In this document: positions 7,683-11,561 of the stretch, piece after piece | How the letters are laid out: the number at the start of each line of letters is the position of its first letter | How positions within the stretch are numbered: position 1 is the stretch's first letter | Assembly (NCBI GenBank): GCA_937958785.1 | Contig: CALGMY010000165.1 | Span: forward strand, 1-11,561 | Direction of reading: 5' to 3' | From: an uncultured Gammaproteobacteria bacterium | GTDB lineage: Bacteria; Pseudomonadota; Gammaproteobacteria; Steroidobacterales; GCA-2729495 | Length of the DNA: 11,561 nt | Translations under genes and position numbers: made by a program | Notes under the pieces: model-generated | The model's input: only the letters and a program-made list of their open reading frames with translations | What the model was told of the DNA's origin: nothing | The model's database searches: none

Positions 7683-8473
7683 CAGAAAGCCCCCGGAAAT
7701 GCATGGTTGCCGTGGCCGGGATGCTCATGGCCGTGGCCGGCTGTGCCTCGGCGCCTGCCGGCCGCGCGCCGCTCCCGCTGGAACAGACAGCCTGGGTGCT
7801 GACGCAACTGCCCGGGCGCGCGCTGGCGCCCGGCAGCACCATCACGCTCCGGCTGGCGGAAGGCCAGGTCGGCGGTACGGACGGGTGCAACCGCTATGGC
7901 GCCCGCTACACGCTCGACGGAGACCGGCTCGAGATCGATGCTGCCAGCACCGTATCCACCATGATGGCGTGTCCGGCACCGGTGATGGAGCAGGCCAGCG
8001 CCTACCTGGCGGCCCTGGCCCGCACCCATGGTTTTCGGGTCACGGGTGACCTTCTCGGGCTGGTCACGCAGGACGGCGAGTTGCTGGCGACCTTCCGGGC
8101 GGGGACTATGGAACTGGCCGGCACGACCTGGCGGATCACGGGCTACAACAACGGGCGCCAGGCCGTGGTCAGCGTGCTGGCCGGTACCACGCTCACCCTG
8201 GCCTTCGGCGGTGATGGCCGGGTTGCCGGTGCGGCCGGCTGCAACCGCTACACCGCGGACTGGGCGGGATCGGGGGAGAACGTCCGCATCGGACCGCCAG
8301 CCGCCACACGGCGCTTCTGCGGCGAGCCGCCCGGCGTCATGGAACAGGAGGCCGACTTCCTCGCCGCACTTGCCACGGTGGCCTCCACCCGGACGGAAGG
8401 CTCGCGACTGGAGCTGCGCACGGCCAGCGGCGCGCTCGCGGTCAGCCTCGTGGCAGACTCAGGTCCGGGCTAG
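7679..8473 (+). CDS. tandem META-domain lipoprotein (HslJ-like)
   Basis: A 264-residue protein with R6-K7, a hydrophobic run and lipobox VAGC (C22), so a predicted lipoprotein. Two META domains follow, at about 36-137 and 145-255. Each has an opening 'T-x-W' strand, a GCNRY signature (69-73 and 187-191), a later Cys (in 'MMACPAPVMEQ' and 'RRFCGEPPGVMEQEADF') and a closing 'DGELLATF' or 'SGALAVSL' strand. META domains occur in HslJ, a heat-inducible protein linked to novobiocin resistance, and in many secreted lipoproteins; the biochemical role is unknown. The Cys in each GCNRY and the Cys near the 'VMEQ' block may form a disulfide within each domain. It overlaps the upstream hydrolase gene by four bases. 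Its last 32 bases overlap the convergent pbpG 3' end. Confidence 0.88.
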   Translation: MTESPRKCMVAVAGMLMAVAGCASAPAGRAPLPLEQTAWVLTQLPGRALAPGSTITLRLAEGQVGGTDGCNRYGARYTLDGDRLEIDAASTVSTMMACPAPVMEQASAYLAALARTHGFRVTGDLLGLVTQDGELLATFRAGTMELAGTTWRITGYNNGRQAVVSVLAGTTLTLAFGGDGRVAGAAGCNRYTADWAGSGENVRIGPPAATRRFCGEPPGVMEQEADFLAALATVASTRTEGSRLELRTASGALAVSLVADSGPG

Positions 8474-9311
8474 CCAGGCTGGCCGCGCGGCGCGTGGACT
8501 CCATCCACTTGCGGATGCGGCGGGCATCGGCCACCCGGGTGTACTTGCCGAAGGAATTCAGCAGCACGATCACGACGGAGCGGCCGCCGATCACCGTGTT
8601 CATCACCAGGCACTGGCCAGCCGCGAGCGTGTAGCCGGTCTTCTGCAGGGCGATGTCCCAGTCCGGCTTGGTCACGAGCGTGTTGGTGTTGCGGTACTCG
8701 AGGGACTGGCGGCCGGCGAGCACCGTGTGCTTCTCATCGGTCGAGTACTGGCTGATCAGCGGGTCTGCCGATGCCGCCTTCACCAGCCGGACCAGGTCCC
8801 GGGCCGTGGCCACGTTGTGGCTCGAAAGGCCCGTGGGGTCGGCGAATCGCGTCCGACCCATGCCGAGCGCCCTGGCCCGGTCATTCATGGCCCGGACGAA
8901 GGCCGGCACGCCTCCCGGGTAGTTGCGCGCCAGGGCCTGGGCCGCCCGGTTCTCGGAGGACATCAGCGCGAGGTGCAGCAGTTCCCGGCGGCTGAGCCGC
9001 GTGCCGACGGCGAGCCGGGACGCCGATCCCCGGGTCTGGTCACGGTCCGCCGCAGTGATCGTCAGCTTCTCGTCGAGTGGCTGCCGGCCTCCGGTCACGA
9101 CGAGGGCCGTCATCAGCTTGGTGATGGAGGCAATTGGGACCGCCGCGTCATCCCGGCGGGCGAAGAGCACCGACGAGTCGCTCGCGTCCACGACCAGGGC
9201 GGCGCTGGAGCGGACTTCCGGCCGGGTGGCCGGACCCGGGGCCGCGGCCCGGGTGGGCGGCGCGAGGAATACTGCTGCCAGCAGCGCCGGCGCGATGAAG
9301 AGGCTCCGCAT
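8442..9311 (-). CDS. pbpG: PbpG, D-alanyl-D-alanine endopeptidase (PBP7-type)
   Basis: A 289-residue low-molecular-mass penicillin-binding protein with all three active-site motifs: SxxK at S62-K65 (SITK), SxN at S119-N121 (SEN) and KTG at 224-226. The strings 'LALMSSENRAA', 'YPGG', 'TGLSSHNVATARDL' and 'FGKYT.VADA' match E. coli PbpG closely. PBP7 cleaves D-Ala-meso-DAP cross-links in the periplasm during wall remodelling. The N-terminus after ATG 9311 is a typical Sec signal (MRSLF, hydrophobic core, cleavage near 'TRA-AAP'). An ATG 33 bases upstream (9344) is rejected because it falls inside the likely -10 box and spoils the signal. AGGGA lies eight bases before 9311. There is no long C-terminal extension. 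Confidence 0.93.
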   Translation of the reverse strand: MRSLFIAPALLAAVFLAPPTRAAAPGPATRPEVRSSAALVVDASDSSVLFARRDDAAVPIASITKLMTALVVTGGRQPLDEKLTITAADRDQTRGSASRLAVGTRLSRRELLHLALMSSENRAAQALARNYPGGVPAFVRAMNDRARALGMGRTRFADPTGLSSHNVATARDLVRLVKAASADPLISQYSTDEKHTVLAGRQSLEYRNTNTLVTKPDWDIALQKTGYTLAAGQCLVMNTVIGGRSVVIVLLNSFGKYTRVADARRIRKWMESTRRAASLASPDLSLPRG

Positions 9312-9342
9312 CCACCCGTCCCTAGGTCTCGGTGCGGGCAGC

Positions 9343-9348
9343 ATGATA
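9343..9348 (-). promoter_or_regulatory. pbpG: -10 box (TATCAT) of the pbpG promoter
   Basis: TATCAT on the minus strand, one mismatch to consensus, would start transcription about 25 bases before ATG 9311, leaving room for the AGGGA ribosome site. The -35 position at 17-bp spacing (9366-9371) reads CTCCTA, which is the end of the neighbouring REP arm and a poor match to TTGACA. Confidence 0.5.
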
Positions 9349-9364
9349 GCCCGGTCAGCCCCCC

Positions 9365-9428
9365 GTAGGAGCGCCTTCAGGCGCGATTGTGGCGCACATC
9401 ACGGAATCGCGCCTGAAGGCGCTCCTGC
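9365..9428. repeat. inverted pair of GTAG-headed REP elements (REPin/BIME-like)
   Basis: The two arms form a perfect 22-bp inverted repeat (9367-9388 and 9405-9426) around a 16-base spacer; adding the T/G pair and a G-C pair extends it to 9365-9428. The left arm begins GTAG and each arm contains its own palindrome (GCGCCT-TC-AGGCGC). This is the build of REP sequences mobilised by RAYT (REP-associated tyrosine) transposases, and resembles the SMAG elements of Stenotrophomonas. It starts seven bases past the purC stop and borders the pbpG promoter, so it may also act as a terminator or mRNA stabiliser for purC. Confidence 0.85.
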
Positions 9429-9432
9429 TCGC

Positions 9433-10332
9433 TCAGCCGGTCAGCAGCTCCAGCGCCTGACGGTACTTCTCGCTGGTCTTACGGATGACATCCGGGGGCA
9501 GGCGTGGGCCCGGGGCCTTCTTGTTCCAGTCCAGGGTCTCCAGGTAGTCGCGCACGAACTGCTTGTCGAAGCTCGGCGGGCTGATGCCGGTGCGGTAGCT
9601 GGCGGCGGGCCAGAAGCGGGACGAGTCGGGAGTCATCACCTCGTCGATCAGGTACAGCTCCCCCGCCTCGTCGAGGCCGAACTCGAACTTGGTGTCGGCG
9701 ATGATGATGCCGCGGCTCCGGGCATAGGCCGCGCCCTCGCTGTAGATGCGGATGGCAAGGGTGCGCACCTGGCGCGCGAGTGTGGAGCCGATCAGTTTCT
9801 CGCATTCGGCGAAGCTGATGTTCTCATCGTGATCGCCGAGCGCGGCCTTGGTGGCCGGCGTGAACAGCGGCTCGGGCAGTGGCGCCGCCATGGCCAGCCC
9901 CGCCGGCAGCGGAATGCCGCAGACCTGGCCCGTCGCCTGGTAGTCCTTGTAGCCGGAGCCGATGAGATAGCCCCGCACCACGGCTTCGATCGGCAGGGGC
10001 TTGAGCCGCCTCACCACCATCGCCCGGGAGGCCACTGCCGCCCGCTCCACCGGATCCCGAATGACCGAGTCCAGGGGCAGTTCGGCCAGGTGGTTGCGCA
10101 CGATGCCGGCCGTGCGGGCGAACCAGAAGTTGGAGAGGCGCGTGAGGACCTCGCCCTTGCCGGGGATGGGGTCCGGCAGTACCACGTCGAAGGCCGAGAG
10201 GCGGTCGGTGGTCACGATCAGCAGGTGGCCCTCGTCCACCGCGTAGATGTCCCGGACCTTGCCTTGACTGAGCCGGGTGAGGGCTGTCACTCTGGATTCA
10301 TACATGGCGTCAGGGACGAGGCTCCGCGTCAT
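9433..10332 (-). CDS. purC: PurC, phosphoribosylaminoimidazole-succinocarboxamide synthase
   Basis: A 299-residue SAICAR synthetase: it joins aspartate to CAIR using ATP in purine synthesis, in the cytoplasm. Signatures include the ATP-binding 'SQGKVRDIY' near residue 22, 'DRLSAFDVVLPDPIPGKG', 'RGYLIGSGYKDY', 'IADTKFEFG', 'LIDEVMTPDSSRFW' and 'SFDKQFVRDYLE'. It is about 60 residues longer than the E. coli enzyme (237) and belongs to the longer class also seen in yeast and xanthomonads. The ATG at 10332 has GGAG six bases upstream (10339-10342); the second Met (residue 10) has less support. It is divergent from djlA across an 80-bp gap holding a TAGAAT -10 box, and a REP pair lies just after its stop. 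Confidence 0.96.
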   Translation of the reverse strand: MTRSLVPDAMYESRVTALTRLSQGKVRDIYAVDEGHLLIVTTDRLSAFDVVLPDPIPGKGEVLTRLSNFWFARTAGIVRNHLAELPLDSVIRDPVERAAVASRAMVVRRLKPLPIEAVVRGYLIGSGYKDYQATGQVCGIPLPAGLAMAAPLPEPLFTPATKAALGDHDENISFAECEKLIGSTLARQVRTLAIRIYSEGAAYARSRGIIIADTKFEFGLDEAGELYLIDEVMTPDSSRFWPAASYRTGISPPSFDKQFVRDYLETLDWNKKAPGPRLPPDVIRKTSEKYRQALELLTG

Positions 10333-10356
10333 CGGCTGCTCCGCTTGATCGACGCG

Positions 10357-10362
10357 ATTCTA
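10357..10362 (-). promoter_or_regulatory. purC: -10 box (TAGAAT) of the purC promoter
   Basis: TAGAAT on the minus strand lies 24 bases before the purC ATG, giving a leader of about 18 bases that includes the GGAG ribosome site. It is identical to the box before the 4562-5086 gene. No clear -35 box is seen, and I cannot identify a PurR-type operator in the 80-bp gap. Confidence 0.45.
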
Positions 10363-10412
10363 GCAGCGCCGTCCGCGCTTGCCCCGTCCCGGTTCAGCGC
10401 AGAGACCCCGGA

Positions 10413-11225
10413 ATGGCGTGGATTGGCAAAGTCGGCGGCGGGATCCTAGGCCTGATCGTGGGTGGCCCCGTCGGCGCGATCATCGGCGGCGCCCTGGGCC
10501 ACCAGTTCGACCGGGGCGCCGGCGGGGCGGGCTTCGGCAGCCTGGGGTACGGAGGTGAAGACGACGCCTGGTCACCCGTCGACCGGCAGCGGCTCTTCTT
10601 CCAGACCACCTTCCAGGGTCTCGGCGCGCTCGCCAAGGCCGACGGGCGTGTGTCCGAGGCGGAGATCGACGCTGCCCGTGCCCTCATGACCGGCATGCGC
10701 CTCGCGCCGGATGACGTTCGCGAGGCCATCGGCTGGTTCACCGAGGGCAAGCGACCGGGCTTCCCGCTGCGGGAGCGTGTGCGCCTGCTGCGCCGGGCCT
10801 GCCGGCACGAGCCGGACCTGCTCCGCACCTTCATCGAGATCCAGATGGATTTCCTGCTTGGCAAGCCGGCAATCACCCCGGCGGAGCGGGCCCTGTTGCT
10901 GCTCATGACCGATGCCCTCGGCGTCGGCCGGCTCGACCTCGCCCGCCTCGAGGCCATCCTGCGGGCGCGCCGCTCGTTCGGGCAGCAACAGCGCCCGGCG
11001 GGGCCCGCGGGCCAGACCCTGGAGGGCGCCTACCGCGCCCTCGGCCTCGAGCCCTCGGCGACCGACGCGGAGGTCAAGAAGGCCTACCGGCGCCTCATGA
11101 ACCAGCACCACCCGGACAAACAGGTCGCCCGGGGCCTGCCCGAGTCGATGCTGGAGGCCGCGGAAGAGCGGACCCACGAGATCCGGGCCGCCTACGAGCT
11201 GATCCGGGAGCACAGGGGATTGTAG
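10413..11225 (+). CDS. djlA: DjlA, membrane-anchored DnaJ-like co-chaperone
   Basis: A 270-residue protein, one residue shorter than E. coli DjlA, with the same layout. An N-terminal membrane segment (about 5-30) is rich in Gly with GxxxG-type spacing, known in DjlA to drive dimerisation. A central TerB-like helical domain follows (about 55-185; 'RQRLFFQTTFQGLGALAKADGRVSEAEID'), then a short Gln/Pro/Gly linker and a C-terminal J domain (about 204-270) with the HPD motif at 233-235. DjlA stimulates DnaK ATPase from the inner membrane and in E. coli affects capsule induction through Rcs. The ATG at 10413 is fixed by the conserved 'MAWIGK' start, though its Shine-Dalgarno is poor. The stop codon TAG (11223-11225) is supplied by the GTAG head of a REP element. 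Confidence 0.95.
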   Translation: MAWIGKVGGGILGLIVGGPVGAIIGGALGHQFDRGAGGAGFGSLGYGGEDDAWSPVDRQRLFFQTTFQGLGALAKADGRVSEAEIDAARALMTGMRLAPDDVREAIGWFTEGKRPGFPLRERVRLLRRACRHEPDLLRTFIEIQMDFLLGKPAITPAERALLLLMTDALGVGRLDLARLEAILRARRSFGQQQRPAGPAGQTLEGAYRALGLEPSATDAEVKKAYRRLMNQHHPDKQVARGLPESMLEAAEERTHEIRAAYELIREHRGL

Positions 11226-11273
11226 GAGCGGCTTCAGCCGCGATCGCGGCGTCGCGCCCGAAGGCGCTCCTAC
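11222..11273. repeat. second inverted pair of GTAG-headed REP elements
   Basis: The left arm starts GTAGGAGCGGCTTCAGCCGC (11222-11241) and the right arm is the imperfect reverse complement ending GGCGCTCCTAC (to 11273), with a short GC-rich spacer. Both arms have the same length and layout as the pair at 9365-9428. Arm positions 10 and 17 change together (G-C here on the left, C-G in the other three arms), which keeps each arm's own hairpin. The element begins on the djlA stop codon and ends 28 bases before the rpe ATG. Confidence 0.85.
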
Positions 11274-11286
11274 CGGCCCTCCCACC

Positions 11287-11295
11287 TGCTATATT
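11287..11295 (+). promoter_or_regulatory. rpe: extended -10 promoter (TGCTATATT) of rpe
   Basis: TG-C-TATATT is an extended -10 element; the hexamer 11290-11295 is one mismatch from TATAAT. Six bases separate it from the rpe ATG, so transcription would start at the A of the start codon. It is the only AT-rich patch in this stretch. The -35 position at 17-bp spacing falls on CTCCTA of the REP right arm. Confidence 0.55.
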
Positions 11296-11301
11296 TTTGC
11301 G

Positions 11302-11532
11302 ATGCCTGCCCTCATCGCCCCCTCCATCCTCTCCGCCGATTTCGCCCGTCTGGGCGAGGAAGTCGAGGCCGTGCTCGCCGCGGGTGCCGACGTCATCCAT
11401 TTCGACGTGATGGACAACCACTACGTCCCGAACCTGACGATCGGGCCGCTGGTGTGCGAGGCATTGCGCAAGCGGGGCATCAAGGCGCCGATTGACGTGC
11501 ACCTCATGGTCAAGCCGGTCGATGAACTGGCC
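11302..11532 (+). CDS. rpe: Rpe, ribulose-phosphate 3-epimerase (3' truncated by contig end)
   Basis: The first 77 codons of a ~225-residue enzyme that interconverts ribulose 5-phosphate and xylulose 5-phosphate in the pentose phosphate and Calvin pathways. The conserved N-terminus is clear: 'APSILSADFARLGEE' with S8, 'VIHFDVMDNHYVPNLTIGP' with metal ligands H33 and D35, and 'DVHLMVKPVD' with H67. The ATG at 11302 matches the family start, has no in-frame upstream alternative and no Shine-Dalgarno. Codons after 11532 (reading LSLIHISEP) are sequencing-adapter bases and do not belong to the gene. The rest of the barrel, including the fourth metal ligand, lies beyond the contig. Confidence 0.95.
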
Positions 11533-11561
11533 CTGTCTCTTATACACATCTCCGAGCCCAC
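11533..11561. other. Nextera/Tn5 adapter contamination (non-genomic)
   Basis: CTGTCTCTTATACACATCT (11533-11551) is the 19-bp Tn5 mosaic end used in Nextera libraries. CCGAGCCCAC (11552-11561) is the start of the read-2 adapter that follows it. The match is exact over all 29 bases and runs to the last base, so this is untrimmed adapter at a contig end, not a mobile element. Homology of the rpe product stops exactly here. Confidence 0.97.

Noticed and set aside
9312..9344. Earlier start for pbpG at 9344
   Set aside because: That start falls within the probable -10 box and would put a charged, proline-rich stretch ahead of a clean signal peptide that begins at 9311.
9365..9428. CRISPR repeat or simple intrinsic terminator
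   Set aside because: There is no regular array of spacers and no T-tract. The GTAG head, internal hairpins and a second copy at 11222-11273 fit a REP pair better.
8923..10449. Long plus-strand open frame (508 codons) across pbpG and purC
   Set aside because: It is antisense to two confidently identified genes and runs through the REP pair between them.
11095..11547. Minus-strand frame encoding a protein that starts MYKRQ
   Set aside because: Its first codons are the Nextera adapter read in reverse, and the rest is antisense to rpe, the REP pair and the djlA 3' end.
11533..11551. Tn5-type transposon end as a real mobile element
   Set aside because: The mosaic end is followed directly by the Illumina read-2 adapter and the contig end; no transposase or target duplication is present.

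Overview
The window looks like one end of a high-GC gammaproteobacterial contig, probably from a draft or metagenomic assembly. It fits Xanthomonadales or a neighbouring order. Support comes from the yhdP - nitrilase - tldD - pmbA gene order, close likeness of the PbpG, DjlA, PmbA and Rpe products to the gammaproteobacterial forms, strong G/C preference at third codon positions, and GTAG-headed REP elements like the SMAG elements of Stenotrophomonas. The taxonomic placement is an inference. No CRISPR array, tRNA, rRNA, transposase, phage gene or recognisable defence system is visible. This is mostly ordinary chromosomal housekeeping DNA.

Layout: 1-407 is the 3' end of yhdP, which encodes an AsmA-like envelope lipid-transport protein. 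A tight plus-strand block follows: a nitrilase-family amidase (511-1338), tldD (1355-2812), pmbA/tldE (2809-4158) and a Cys-rich DUF3795 protein (4169-4576). Overlapping starts and stops and well-placed Shine-Dalgarno sites suggest translational coupling. TldD and PmbA would form the TldD/E peptidase. A minus-strand protein of unknown function (4562-5086) converges on this block. It is divergent from an orphan Rieske oxygenase alpha subunit (5189-6301). Next come two overlapping lipoprotein genes: a DUF900 alpha/beta hydrolase (6366-7682) and a tandem META-domain protein (7679-8473).

On the minus strand lie pbpG (8442-9311), a penicillin-binding endopeptidase, and purC (9433-10332). Divergent from purC are djlA (10413-11225, a membrane J-domain co-chaperone) and the first 77 codons of rpe (11302-11532). 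Two inverted REP pairs sit at 9365-9428 (after purC, before pbpG) and 11222-11273 (after djlA, before rpe). In both, one REP end lies exactly 17 bp from the -10 box of the next gene.

The last 29 bases (11533-11561) are not genomic. They match the Nextera/Tn5 mosaic end followed by the start of the read-2 adapter. The rpe reading frame therefore breaks artificially, and any protein predicted across this end (MYKRQ... or MCIRD... starts) is spurious.
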